This document shows positions 41,878-50,679 of a stretch of DNA of 64,000 nt, in pieces. The position numbers and the translations under genes were made by a program. This DNA comes from Ralstonia condita. GTDB lineage: Bacteria > Pseudomonadota > Gammaproteobacteria > Burkholderiales > Burkholderiaceae. The notes under the pieces were generated by a model. It saw only the letters and a list, made by a program, of their open reading frames with translations. It did no database searches and was not told the origin of the DNA. Every line of letters begins with the position of its first letter. Position 1 is the first letter of the stretch. The stretch lies in the NCBI RefSeq assembly GCF_958405655.1, contig NZ_CATYWO010000004.1:1-64000 (forward strand), read 5' to 3'.

Positions 41878-43662
41878 TCAGAATTGCACTTCGGGCATGG
41901 TCCCGATCGTCTCGCCACCGGTCAGAACCGACTGTGCAATGCCGGGTGCCTGCGTGAGCAGCACATCGGCAAACACGCGGGCCGTTGCGATCTTGGCGCC
42001 ATAGAAGTTCGGGTCTTCGGCCTCACGGTCGATGGCCACGAGTAGCGCGCGCGCCATCTGCCACCCCGACAGCACGATGCCGCACAGGCGCAGATAAGGC
42101 ACGCTGCCCGCGAACACGGCGTTCGGCTGCGCCTTGGTCTGCTCCACGACAAAGCGCACCACCGATTCCATCGCCTCGCGGCCGGCGGCCAGACGCGTGC
42201 GCATCGCCTCGCAATGCGCACCGCCCTTGGCGGCGAGCGCGGCTTCCACCTTTGCGATCTCGGCGCAGATGCCCAGTGCCACCGCGCCACCATCACGCAC
42301 CGTCTTGCGACCGATCAGATCATTGGCCTGGATGGCGGTGGTGCCTTCGTAGATCGGCAGAATGCGCGCATCGCGGTAATACTGCGCTGCGCCCGTCTCC
42401 TCGATGAAGCCCATGCCGCCATGCACCTGTATGCCGAGGCTCGTCACGTCGATCGACATCTCGGTGCTCCAGCCCTTTACGATCGGCACCAGGAACTCGT
42501 ACAACGCGGCGTTCTGCTTGCGCACAGCCTCGTCGGCTGCATGATGGCCGGCGTCACTGGCAGCGGCTGCCACAAAGGCCAGCGCGCGTGCGCCTTCGGT
42601 CATCGCACGCATCGTCAGCAGCATGCGCTTGACATCCGGGTGATGGATGATCGGCACCGGCTTGGCGACCGAGCCATCCACAGGGCGGCTCTGCACGCGA
42701 TCGCGCGCATAGGCCACGGCTTTCTGGTACGCGCGCTCGGACACACCGATACCCTGCATACCCACGGCGTAACGCGCGGCGTTCATCATGATGAACATGT
42801 ATTCAAGGCCACGGTTCTCCTCGCCGACGAGCGTGCCAATCGCGCCACCGTGGTCGCCGAACTGCAGCACGGCGGTCGGGCTCGCCTTGATGCCGAGCTT
42901 GTGCTCGATCGATACGCAATGCACATCGTTGCGCGCGCCCAGCGAGCCGTCGTCATTGACCATGAACTTCGGCACCACGAACAACGAGATCCCCTTCACG
43001 CCTTCGGGGGCATTCGGGGTACGCGCAAGCACCAGATGGACGATGTTCTCGGCCATGTCGTGTTCGCCCCAGGTGATGTAGATCTTCGTACCAAAGATCT
43101 TGAACGTGCCGTCACCCACGGGCTCGGCACGCGTGCGCACCAGCGCCAGATCAGAGCCGGCCTGCGGCTCCGTCAGGTTCATCGTACCGGTCCATTCACC
43201 TGAAATGAGCTTGGGCACGAAGCGTTGCTTCTGCGCTTCGCTGCCAGCCGTCAGCAGCGCCTCGATGGCGCCATCGGTCAGCAGCGGGCACAGCGCAAAC
43301 GACAGGTTGGCCGCATTCAACATCTCGATGCATGCGGTGGCAATCAGTTTGGGCAGGCCCTGGCCGCCATATTCCAGCGGGTGCTGCACGCCCTGCCAAC
43401 CACCCTGGCCAAATTGTTGGAAAGCGTCCTTGAAACCGGCGGTCGCTGTCACAACGCCGTCCTTCCAACTGCTCGGGTTCCGATCGCCTGCGACATTGAG
43501 CGGCGCAACAACCTCGCCGGTAAAACGCGCGCTTTCTTCAAGGACGGCTTGCGCCGTGTCGGCAGTGGCCTCTTCGAAGCCGGGCAGCTTGGCAACGTTA
43601 TCCAGGCCCGCGAGTTCGTTCATCACGAACAGCATGTCCTTGACAGGGGCTTGATAGGTCAT
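41878..43662 (-). CDS. acyl-CoA dehydrogenase, long DmdC-like type
   Basis: A 594-residue flavoenzyme that oxidises an acyl-CoA to the enoyl-CoA and passes electrons to ETF. An N-terminal extension typical of this subgroup precedes the core. Core motifs are MNLTEPQAGSDLALVRTRA near residue 155, YITWGEHDMAENIVHLVLAR near 190 and QVHGGMGFIEETGAAQYYRDARILPIYEGTTAIQ near 410, followed by the C-terminal extension. Length and architecture match DmdC and related enzymes; substrate is uncertain. GGAGA precedes the ATG at 43662. etfB and etfA lie just upstream in the same direction, separated by a terminator. Confidence 0.9.
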   Translation of the reverse strand: MTYQAPVKDMLFVMNELAGLDNVAKLPGFEEATADTAQAVLEESARFTGEVVAPLNVAGDRNPSSWKDGVVTATAGFKDAFQQFGQGGWQGVQHPLEYGGQGLPKLIATACIEMLNAANLSFALCPLLTDGAIEALLTAGSEAQKQRFVPKLISGEWTGTMNLTEPQAGSDLALVRTRAEPVGDGTFKIFGTKIYITWGEHDMAENIVHLVLARTPNAPEGVKGISLFVVPKFMVNDDGSLGARNDVHCVSIEHKLGIKASPTAVLQFGDHGGAIGTLVGEENRGLEYMFIMMNAARYAVGMQGIGVSERAYQKAVAYARDRVQSRPVDGSVAKPVPIIHHPDVKRMLLTMRAMTEGARALAFVAAAASDAGHHAADEAVRKQNAALYEFLVPIVKGWSTEMSIDVTSLGIQVHGGMGFIEETGAAQYYRDARILPIYEGTTAIQANDLIGRKTVRDGGAVALGICAEIAKVEAALAAKGGAHCEAMRTRLAAGREAMESVVRFVVEQTKAQPNAVFAGSVPYLRLCGIVLSGWQMARALLVAIDREAEDPNFYGAKIATARVFADVLLTQAPGIAQSVLTGGETIGTMPEVQF

Positions 43663-43736
43663 GTCTTTCTCCAATCTCGTTCAGCACAATCAGGGCACTG
43701 CGTCAGTCGTAGGCTCCATCCTGATCGCGCTCGCGT

Positions 43737-43774
43737 ACAAAAAAGCCGCTTCCAAACGGGTCGGAAACGGCTTT
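43737..43774 (-). terminator. terminator after etfA
   Basis: AAAGCCG(T)TTCC/GGAAGCGGCTTTTTT stem-loop on the minus strand, 53 bases beyond the etfA stop. Confidence 0.75.
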
Positions 43775-43826
43775 GCGTCGGGCAGTAGTGCAGCGTGCGT
43801 CAGATGATGCGCGCCGCGCGGTGCAA

Positions 43827-44762
43827 TCAACCCAGTGCGGTCACCAGCTCCGGCACCACAGTGTTCAGGTCGCCAACCAGTCCGTAGTCCGCCACCTGGA
43901 AGATCGGCGCTTCCGGATCCTTGTTGATCGCCACGATCACCTTGGAATCCTTCATGCCGGCCAGGTGTTGGATCGCGCCCGAGATACCGACGGCGATGTA
44001 CAGCTGTGGCGCGACGATCTTGCCGGTCTGGCCGACCTGGTAGTCGTTCGGCACGAAGCCGGCGTCGACTGCCGCACGCGAGGCACCGAGTGCAGCGCCC
44101 AGCTTGTCGGCCAGCGGCGTCAGCACCTTGGTGTAGTTCTCGCCCGAGCCCACGCCACGGCCGCCCGACACGATGATCTTCGCGGCGGTGAGTTCCGGGC
44201 GGTCGCTCTTCGTCACTTCGCGGGAGACGAATTGCGAGATACCGGCGTCCGCCACGGCGGTCAGGTTTTCGGTAGCCGCCGAACCATCGGTAGCGGCAGC
44301 CGGGTCGAATGCCGTGCCGCGCACGGTGATCACCTTCACCTTGTCGGCCGATTGCACGGTGGCAATCGCGTTACCGGCGTAGATCGGGCGCTCGAAGGTG
44401 TCCGGACCGTCGACCTTGGTGATGTCGGACAGTTGGGCCACGTCCAGCTTGGCGGCCACGCGCGGCAGGATGTTCTTACCGTAGGCGGTGGCGGGCGCCA
44501 GGATGTGGCTGTAGTTGCCGGCGATGGCCAAGGCCTGCTCGGCGACGTTCTCGGCCAGGCCATCGGCAAACTGGGGCGCGTCGGCCACCAGCACCTTGGT
44601 CACGCCAGCGATCTGCGCGGCGGCCTGTGCAGCGGCCCCGCAGCCAGCGCCGGCCACCAGCACGTGGACGTCGCCGCCGCATTGGACGGCTGCAGCCACG
44701 GTGTTCAGCGTGGCGGCCTTGATGGATTGATTGTCGTGTTCAGCAATAACGAGTGCGGTCAT
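43827..44762 (-). CDS. etfA: electron transfer flavoprotein subunit alpha
   Basis: A 311-residue ETF alpha subunit that holds FAD and shuttles electrons from acyl-CoA dehydrogenases to ETF:quinone oxidoreductase. The C-terminal FAD domain shows IIVSGGRGVGSGENY near residue 195, SRAAVDAGFVPNDYQVGQTGKIVAPQLYIAVGISGAIQH near 222 and INKDPEAPIFQVADYGLVGD near 285, all diagnostic. etfB lies 52 bases upstream. Confidence 0.96.
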   Translation of the reverse strand: MTALVIAEHDNQSIKAATLNTVAAAVQCGGDVHVLVAGAGCGAAAQAAAQIAGVTKVLVADAPQFADGLAENVAEQALAIAGNYSHILAPATAYGKNILPRVAAKLDVAQLSDITKVDGPDTFERPIYAGNAIATVQSADKVKVITVRGTAFDPAAATDGSAATENLTAVADAGISQFVSREVTKSDRPELTAAKIIVSGGRGVGSGENYTKVLTPLADKLGAALGASRAAVDAGFVPNDYQVGQTGKIVAPQLYIAVGISGAIQHLAGMKDSKVIVAINKDPEAPIFQVADYGLVGDLNTVVPELVTALG

Positions 44763-44814
44763 CTTGATCTGCCTATTCGGTGTGCTTGAAGTTGCGTGCA
44801 AGTAGCGTGACCGC

Positions 44815-45564
44815 TTACAGCACCTTGGCTTCCGTCTTGAGCTTGGACACCAGCGTGGCCACATCGGGCACCATCACGCCGGCGCTGCGCTTGGCGGGCT
44901 CAACCACCTTCAGCGTCTTCAGGCGCGGGGCAACGTCCACGCCCAGGTCTTCGGGCTTGACCGTGTCGAGCGGCTTTTTCTTCGCCTTCATGATGTTCGG
45001 CAGCGTCACATAGCGCGGCTCGTTCAGGCGCAGGTCGGTGGTGACCACGGCCGGCAGCTTGACCGACAGGGTTTCCAGGCCACCGTCCACTTCACGCGTG
45101 ACCGAAGCCTTGCCGTCGGCAATCTGCACCTTCGAGGCAAACGTAGCTTGCGGCAGGCCGGCCAGCGCAGCCAGCATCTGGCCGGTCTGGTTGGCGTCAT
45201 CGTCAATCGCCTGCTTGCCCAGGATGATCAGTTGCGGCTGTTCCTTGTCGACCAGCGCCTTGAGCAGCTTGGCGACAGCCAGCGGCTGGAGCTCTTCGGC
45301 CGTCTCGACCAGAATGCCGCGATCGGCGCCGATGGCCATGGCGGTGCGCAGCGTTTCCTGGCACTGCGTCACGCCGCACGACACGGCGATCACTTCGGTA
45401 GCGACGCCAGCCTCCTTCAGGCGGACGGCTTCTTCCACGGCGATCTCGTCGAACGGGTTCATGCTCATCTTGACGTTGGCAAGATCGACACCGCTGCCGT
45501 CCGTCTTCACGCGAACCTTCACGTTGTAATCGATCACGCGCTTGACTGCGACCAGGACTTTCAT
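44815..45564 (-). CDS. etfB: electron transfer flavoprotein subunit beta
   Basis: A 249-residue ETF beta subunit with MKVLVAVKRVIDYNVKVRVK at the start, the NPFDEIAVEEAVRLKE motif near residue 37, and the AMP/contact segment LGKQAIDDDANQTGQMLAALAGLPQATFASKV near 115. First gene of etfBA behind a clear promoter. Confidence 0.96.
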   Translation of the reverse strand: MKVLVAVKRVIDYNVKVRVKTDGSGVDLANVKMSMNPFDEIAVEEAVRLKEAGVATEVIAVSCGVTQCQETLRTAMAIGADRGILVETAEELQPLAVAKLLKALVDKEQPQLIILGKQAIDDDANQTGQMLAALAGLPQATFASKVQIADGKASVTREVDGGLETLSVKLPAVVTTDLRLNEPRYVTLPNIMKAKKKPLDTVKPEDLGVDVAPRLKTLKVVEPAKRSAGVMVPDVATLVSKLKTEAKVL

Positions 45565-45610
45565 GCGCTCACTCCACTAATTGATAAGACGATTTTGCAA
45601 AACGCCGGCC

Positions 45611-45639
45611 ATTATAAGGGGGGCCGGTCGCTCGCGTAA
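45611..45639 (-). promoter_or_regulatory. sigma-70 promoter of etfBA
   Basis: On the minus strand: TTACGC, 17 bp, TATAAT; initiation about 40 bases before the etfB ATG. Confidence 0.7.
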
Positions 45640-45672
45640 TTTTTCCGAACGGTCGTGCTATTTTAACCGCGA

Positions 45673-45705
45673 AAATTTGCCGGACGCCAGTCAAACGTCC
45701 GGCAA
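45673..45705 (-). terminator. terminator of metNIQ
   Basis: TTGCCGGACG/CGTCCGGCAA perfect 10-bp stem, followed on the minus strand by ATTTTC; 39 bases beyond the metQ stop. Confidence 0.8.
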
Positions 45706-45743
45706 CGAGTTGGGGAAAACCCTCTAACCGTGTGTAGAAGTGC

Positions 45744-46544
45744 TTACCAAGCCACGATCACAGCGTCTTTGTACTTGGCTTTCACAAACGCCTTCACCGC
45801 ATCCGAGTGGTAGGCCTTGACCAGCTTGGCGACCCACGGCTGATCCTTGTCAGCGGCACGCACGGCAATCACGTTGGCGTACGGGCCCTTGGGGCTTTCG
45901 ATGGCGATGCCGTCCTTGGTCGGGTCCAGGCCGGCCTTCTCGGCGTAGTTGCCGTTGACGGCAGCGGCGTCCAGGTCATCCAGCGAGCGCGGCAACTGGG
46001 CGGCGTCCAGCTCGACAAACTTCAGCTTTTTCGGGTTGTCGGCCACGTCGCGCGGCGACGCCTTGAAACCAGCGTTCGGCTTGAGTTTGATCACGCCTTG
46101 CGATTGCAGCAGCAGCAGCGCGCGGCCGCCGTTGGTCGGGTCGTTCGGCAGGCCGAAGCGGGCGCCATCCTTCAGGTCTTTCAGCGACTTGATCTTCTTC
46201 GAGTAGATGCCCATCGGGAACGTGATGGTCTGGCCCACGCTCACGAACTTGTAGCCGCGCGTCGCGACCTGGTCGTCGAGGTACGGCTGATGCTGGTAGC
46301 TGTTGGCATCGAGATCGCCTGCGGCCAGTGCGGCATTCGGCTGGATGTAGTCGTTGAATTCGACGATCTGGATCTTCAGGCCATTCTTCTCGGCAACCTT
46401 CTTCACCTCTTCCATGATCTCGGCGTGCGGGCCGGCGGTGACACCGACCTTGATCGGCTTGGTCTGTGCCAGGGCGCTCCCGGCAACGAATGCCAGCGCA
46501 GCACCCAGGCTTGCGGACCATTGCAGCAGTTGACGACGATTCAT
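45744..46544 (-). CDS. metQ: methionine ABC transporter substrate-binding protein
   Basis: A 266-residue NlpA-family binding protein for D/L-methionine. The signal region MNRRQLLQWSASLGA has a twin-arginine-like start and ends at SALAQ without a lipobox cysteine, so it looks soluble in the periplasm rather than a lipoprotein as in E. coli. The mature part shows KIQIVEFNDYIQPNAALAAGDLDANSYQHQPYLD near residue 58 and LPNDPTNGGRALLLLQ near 133. Third gene of metN-metI-metQ. Confidence 0.94.
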   Translation of the reverse strand: MNRRQLLQWSASLGAALAFVAGSALAQTKPIKVGVTAGPHAEIMEEVKKVAEKNGLKIQIVEFNDYIQPNAALAAGDLDANSYQHQPYLDDQVATRGYKFVSVGQTITFPMGIYSKKIKSLKDLKDGARFGLPNDPTNGGRALLLLQSQGVIKLKPNAGFKASPRDVADNPKKLKFVELDAAQLPRSLDDLDAAAVNGNYAEKAGLDPTKDGIAIESPKGPYANVIAVRAADKDQPWVAKLVKAYHSDAVKAFVKAKYKDAVIVAW

Positions 46545-46577
46545 TACGTTTCCTCGTGTTGTCTGTCGGTTGAATGA

Positions 46578-47231
46578 TTAGCGATGGCTCAGGCGGCGGA
46601 CCAGCCAGTCCCCCGTCGATTGCACCGCCTGCACAAAGACGATCAGGATGACGACCACCGCCAGCATGATGTCCGATTCATAGCGCTGATAACCGTAGCG
46701 GATGCCCAGATCCCCGAGGCCGCCGCCGCCGATGGTGCCAGCCATGGCCGAATAGCCAACCAGACTGACGAAGGTGATGGTCAGCCCAGCAAGGATGCCC
46801 GGCATCGCCTCGGGCAGCAGCACTTTATAGACGAGCTGGCCCGTGGTGGCTCCCATCGACTGCGCGGCTTCGATGAGACCGCGGTCCACCTCGCGCAGTG
46901 CGGTTTCCACCAGACGCGCGACAAATGGAATCGCGGCAATCGTCAGTGGCACGATGGCCGCAGCCGTGCCGATGGAGGACCCGGCCAACAGGCGCGTGAA
47001 CGGGATCACCGCGACCAGCAGGATGATGAACGGCACCGAGCGCACGGCATTGACGACGAGGCCTGCCACGCGGTTGAACACCGGCGCTGACAGTACACCG
47101 CCGGACGCCGTCAGATACAACAGCACGCCCAGCGGCACGCCGAACAGCGCGCCGATGCCCCCGGACACGCCAACCATGGCGAGCGTCTCCCAGAAAGCGG
47201 GCAAAAACAGGTCGGTCAGGTCAGACCACAT
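46578..47231 (-). CDS. metI: methionine ABC transporter permease
   Basis: A 217-residue inner-membrane permease, the same length as E. coli MetI, with five helices and the EAA-type loop ALREVDRGLIEAAQSMGATTGQLVYKVLLPEAMPGI near residue 123. The conserved VGYSAMAGTIGGGGLGDLGIRYGYQRY follows near 168. Its ATG lies 11 bases inside the end of metN, so translation is coupled. Confidence 0.95.
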   Translation of the reverse strand: MWSDLTDLFLPAFWETLAMVGVSGGIGALFGVPLGVLLYLTASGGVLSAPVFNRVAGLVVNAVRSVPFIILLVAVIPFTRLLAGSSIGTAAAIVPLTIAAIPFVARLVETALREVDRGLIEAAQSMGATTGQLVYKVLLPEAMPGILAGLTITFVSLVGYSAMAGTIGGGGLGDLGIRYGYQRYESDIMLAVVVILIVFVQAVQSTGDWLVRRLSHR

Positions 47232-48270
47232 GATTGATCTCCTCGACCACCACGCCTTGTTCACGCAGGAAGTTCATCGCGTTGCTGATGTCGGCGGTTT
47301 CGCCCGAAGCCAGGATGGCGAGCGAGCCGAATGCCTGACCCTGGATCTCGTCGATATGGCCGTGCAGGATATTGAAATCGAGCCCGTAATGGCGGATCGC
47401 CTGGGCCAGCACCGGCTGATCCACGCCTGCGCCGGTGAAGGCCAACCGGAACAGGTGGTCGCGGCCGCCGTGCTCACGCGCGACAAGCCTGCTTTCCACG
47501 CGCGCCAGCACGGAGGGCGGCAAGTCCTGCGAGATCACTTCGCCAATGAGCGCGCGCGTCACATCGTGCTGCGGCTTCAGGAAAACGTCGATGACGCGGC
47601 CGAGCTCCACGACGCTGCCTGCATCCAGCACCGCCACGCGGTCACACACCTGCTTGATCACTTCCATCTGATGCGTAATCAGGACGATCGTCAGGCCCAG
47701 TTCGCGGTTGATCTTGCGCAGCAGGTCCAGGATCGAACGCGTGGTCTCCGGGTCCAGTGCGGAAGTGGCTTCGTCGGACAGCAACACATCCGGCTGGCTT
47801 GCCAGTGCGCGGGCAATGCCCACGCGCTGCTTCTGCCCACCTGAGATCTGTGCCGGGTAGCGGTCCTTATGCGCCGCCAGTCCGACGAGGTCCAGCAGCG
47901 GCAGGACGATCTCGCGGATGCGCTCGCGCGGGGTGTCTGCAAGCTCCAGCGGCAGCGCAACGTTGTCATACACCGTGCGTGAAGACAGCAGATTGAAGTG
48001 CTGGAAGATCATGCCGATCTTGCGGCGCGCCTGGCGCAGCCCTTCGGCGTTCAATGCCATGAGGTCCTGGCCCGCCACCGTCACGGTGCCCGACGTTGGC
48101 CTGTTCAGCAGGTTGATCACGCGAACGAGCGTGCTCTTGCCCGCCCCGCTGCGGCCGATGATGCCGAAAATCTCGCCGCGCTGGATGGTCAGGTCGACGT
48201 CGCGCAGCGCGTGGACGTCGTTGCCGCCCGCCCCCTGAAAGCGCTGTGAAATCCCCTTGAGTTCGATCAT
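47221..48270 (-). CDS. metN: methionine ABC transporter ATP-binding protein
   Basis: A 349-residue ABC ATPase. Walker A GRSGAGKST is near residue 39, the signature ISGGQKQRVGIARAL near 142, Walker B VLLSDEATSALD near 163, and the switch His in LITHQMEV. The last 80 residues form the NIL/ACT-like domain (VARE onward, with RLAFTGAGVDQPVL) through which methionine inhibits transport. First gene of metNIQ; a terminator-like hairpin lies 12-48 bases before its ATG. Confidence 0.95.
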   Translation of the reverse strand: MIELKGISQRFQGAGGNDVHALRDVDLTIQRGEIFGIIGRSGAGKSTLVRVINLLNRPTSGTVTVAGQDLMALNAEGLRQARRKIGMIFQHFNLLSSRTVYDNVALPLELADTPRERIREIVLPLLDLVGLAAHKDRYPAQISGGQKQRVGIARALASQPDVLLSDEATSALDPETTRSILDLLRKINRELGLTIVLITHQMEVIKQVCDRVAVLDAGSVVELGRVIDVFLKPQHDVTRALIGEVISQDLPPSVLARVESRLVAREHGGRDHLFRLAFTGAGVDQPVLAQAIRHYGLDFNILHGHIDEIQGQAFGSLAILASGETADISNAMNFLREQGVVVEEINHVV

Positions 48271-48281
48271 GCTCGACAGAC

Positions 48282-48318
48282 AAAAACGGCAACCGCCCTG
48301 GTCCCGGGCCGTTGCCGT
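48282..48318 (-). terminator. terminator-like hairpin in the metN leader
   Basis: Read on the minus strand: ACGGCAAC, one mismatch, four more pairs, a 7-base loop, the complement, and TTTTT ending 11 bases before the metN ATG. It may terminate the upstream deacetylase transcript or act as an attenuator of metNIQ. The AT-rich stretch 48360-48425 upstream of it is a possible promoter region. Confidence 0.65.
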
Positions 48319-48433
48319 CTCTTCTTGTTTGAATGAGGCGCTAGTGTAAGGCAGAGGCTACATGCGAGGAACGATTCTTTGACGATGTCTTTATTACTTT
48401 TTCGAATTTTGCAGACAATTTTTGATCAGGCGC

Positions 48434-49357
48434 CTACAACTCCGCCAGCGCCTTGATGTGCGCGACCACGCTGCGGCCCAGTGCGCTCAGGTTGTACCCC
48501 CCCTCCAGACAACTCACGATGCGGCCGCCCGCATGCGTACGGGCCACCTGCATGAGTTGCTGCGTGATCCAGGTGTAATCGGCCTCGACGAGGCCCATCT
48601 GACCCAGGTCATCCTCACGATGTGCATCAAAGCCGGCGGAAATGAACAACATCTCGGGACGGAACGCCTCCAGACGCGGCAGCCAAATCGTTTCCACGAC
48701 CTCCCGCACGGTCAGTCCGGTCGTGTACGCCGGCAGAGGGATGTTGACCATGTTGGGCGTGACCGTCTCGGAGCCCGAATACGGATAGAACGGGTGCTGA
48801 AAGATGCTGCACATCAACACACGCGGCTCGTCGCGGAAAGCGGCTTCCGTGCCATTGCCGTGGTGCACGTCGAAGTCGACGATTGCCACGCGCTGCAGGC
48901 CATGTTGCTCCAGCGCATGACGGGCAGCCACCGCCACGTTGTTGAAGAAGCAGAAGCCCATTGCACGGCCGGGCTCGGCGTGATGGCCAGGCGGGCGGAT
49001 GCTGCAGAAGGCATTTTCCAGCTCGCCCGCGATGACTTTATCGGTGGCGTCCACCGCAGCACCTGCGGCCAGCAGCGCGGCCATGTAGGTGTGGGGATTC
49101 ATCGACGTATCGGGGTCGATCGGCATGTAGCCTGCGATGGGCACGCTGGCTACCAGTTCGCGCACGTATTCTGGGCGGTGCACCCGGCACAGGTGCGCCT
49201 CGGTGGCGGGCGGCGCCTCGCAGGGCACCAGAAACTGGTCAATGCGGCTGGCAATCAGTTGGTCTTCGATCGCGCGCAGGCGGTCCGGGCATTCGGGATG
49301 GTGCGGCCCCATCTCGTGCCGGAGGAATTCAGGATGCGTATAAAGGCCGGTCGCCAT
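48434..49357 (-). CDS. histone deacetylase-like amidohydrolase
   Basis: A 307-residue zinc amidohydrolase of the class II HDAC/acetylpolyamine amidohydrolase family. The catalytic His pair is in SIRPPGHHAEPGRAMGFCFFNNVAVAA near residue 118. Zinc ligands are in VDFDVHHGNGTEAAF near 162 and the later SAGFDAHREDDLG near 250. Bacterial members deacetylate polyamines, acetoin or small amides; the substrate is unknown here. Divergent from mltB. Confidence 0.9.
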   Translation of the reverse strand: MATGLYTHPEFLRHEMGPHHPECPDRLRAIEDQLIASRIDQFLVPCEAPPATEAHLCRVHRPEYVRELVASVPIAGYMPIDPDTSMNPHTYMAALLAAGAAVDATDKVIAGELENAFCSIRPPGHHAEPGRAMGFCFFNNVAVAARHALEQHGLQRVAIVDFDVHHGNGTEAAFRDEPRVLMCSIFQHPFYPYSGSETVTPNMVNIPLPAYTTGLTVREVVETIWLPRLEAFRPEMLFISAGFDAHREDDLGQMGLVEADYTWITQQLMQVARTHAGGRIVSCLEGGYNLSALGRSVVAHIKALAEL

Positions 49358-49455
49358 GTTGATGTTGTAATCCGGGGGACTTCGGTGTCTCCAGCCGCTA
49401 CGTTAGCACGGCGGCACGGTGCCGCACGCCAAGATGTTCCGAAGGGAGCATCCGC

Positions 49456-49461
49456 TACAAT
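49456..49461 (+). promoter_or_regulatory. -10 element upstream of mltB
   Basis: TACAAT followed by GCCGCGG, 26 bases before the ATG at 49488. Confidence 0.5.
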
Positions 49462-49487
49462 GCCGCGGTCCCCTCTGAAGCCTGTCC

Positions 49488-50612
49488 ATGAGCCAATCAT
49501 CCCCCTCCCGTCGTCCCGTATTGCGCGCCCTGGTGGCGGGCGCCGCGCTCTCGGCGTTCTCCTTCCCGGCCCTCTCTCTGGCGGCCACGAAGGCCGCCCG
49601 AGCGTCCAAGCGCCGTGTCGCGGTGCATGAAGAAGAGATCGACCCCGACCGCTATCGCAATAACCCCCAGACGCAGGCCTTCATCAGCGAACTGGTTGGC
49701 CAGTACAACTTCGACCGCGCCTCGCTGGATGCCCTGTTTGCCGGCACGGCGTATTCCGCTACGGTGGCGCGACTGATCCTGCCGCCCGCCACGCCCGGAC
49801 GTCGAAGCTGGACGGCTTATCGCGGCCGCTTCATCGAGCCCATCCGCATCAATGCCGGCGTCCAGTTCTGGCAGCAGTACGGCGACACGCTGCGCCGCGC
49901 GGAAACCGAATTTGGCGTGCCGGCCGACGTCATCGTCGGCATCCTTGGCGTGGAAACGATCTACGGTCGGGATATGGGCAACTTCCGCGTCATGGATGCG
50001 CTCTCCACGCTGGCGTTCGATTATCCCGATACGCCCAATCGCGAAGACCGCAGCGCGATGTTCCGCAAGCAGCTCAAGGATTACCTGCTCTGGTGCCGAG
50101 ACACGGGCACCGACGCGTTCTCCGTACTCGGTTCATACGCGGGAGCGGTCGGTATTCCGCAGTTCATGCCGACCAGCATCCGCGAGTACGCCGTCGACTA
50201 CGACCGCGATGGGCATGTCGACCTGCGCAACAGTGCCGTCGATGCCATCGGCAGCGTCGCCCATTTTCTGCAAATGCACGGCTGGGAGCCGCATCGTCCG
50301 GTGATGTGGAACATTGCCAGCGACGCGGACAGCCTGGGCATCGCGGGAGCGGCCGCCGATGGTCAGCCATATCCGCGCATGACGCTCTCCAGGCTGACGC
50401 GCGCGGGCCTTGCACTGGCACCCGGTGTTGATACGGCGCGCGAACAAGAGACCGATGTGCTGGTGGTCGACCTGCCGACGCCTAACCAGCCGACCGAATA
50501 CCGGGTCGGCTTGCGCAACTTCTATGTGCTCACGCGCTACAACCGCAGTTTCTTCTACGCCGCGGCTGTGTACGAATTGGGGCAAGCTGTCCGGCAAGCC
50601 ATGCGAGGTTGA
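49488..50612 (+). CDS. mltB: lytic murein transglycosylase B
   Basis: A 374-residue exported MltB-family enzyme that cleaves peptidoglycan glycan strands. The N-terminus has a double-arginine signal sequence (SRRPVLRALVAGAALSAF), possibly Tat type, and no lipobox. The catalytic Glu is in GILGVETIYGRDMGNFRVMDAL near residue 152. FSVLGSYAGAVGIPQFMPTSIREYAVDYDRDG near 207 and NSAVDAIGSVAHFLQMHGW are family signatures. A single-gene unit with promoter and terminator. Confidence 0.94.
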   Translation: MSQSSPSRRPVLRALVAGAALSAFSFPALSLAATKAARASKRRVAVHEEEIDPDRYRNNPQTQAFISELVGQYNFDRASLDALFAGTAYSATVARLILPPATPGRRSWTAYRGRFIEPIRINAGVQFWQQYGDTLRRAETEFGVPADVIVGILGVETIYGRDMGNFRVMDALSTLAFDYPDTPNREDRSAMFRKQLKDYLLWCRDTGTDAFSVLGSYAGAVGIPQFMPTSIREYAVDYDRDGHVDLRNSAVDAIGSVAHFLQMHGWEPHRPVMWNIASDADSLGIAGAAADGQPYPRMTLSRLTRAGLALAPGVDTAREQETDVLVVDLPTPNQPTEYRVGLRNFYVLTRYNRSFFYAAAVYELGQAVRQAMRG

Positions 50613-50630
50613 CCGCATTTGCCGCAAAAC

Positions 50631-50659
50631 AAAAAGCGCAGCCTCGGCTGCGCTTTTTT
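50631..50659. terminator. bidirectional terminator between mltB and cysM
   Basis: AAAAAGCGCAGCC-TC-GGCTGCGCTTTTTT between convergent genes. Confidence 0.9.
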
Positions 50660-50679
50660 CATTGCGGTCTGGCGAATCG

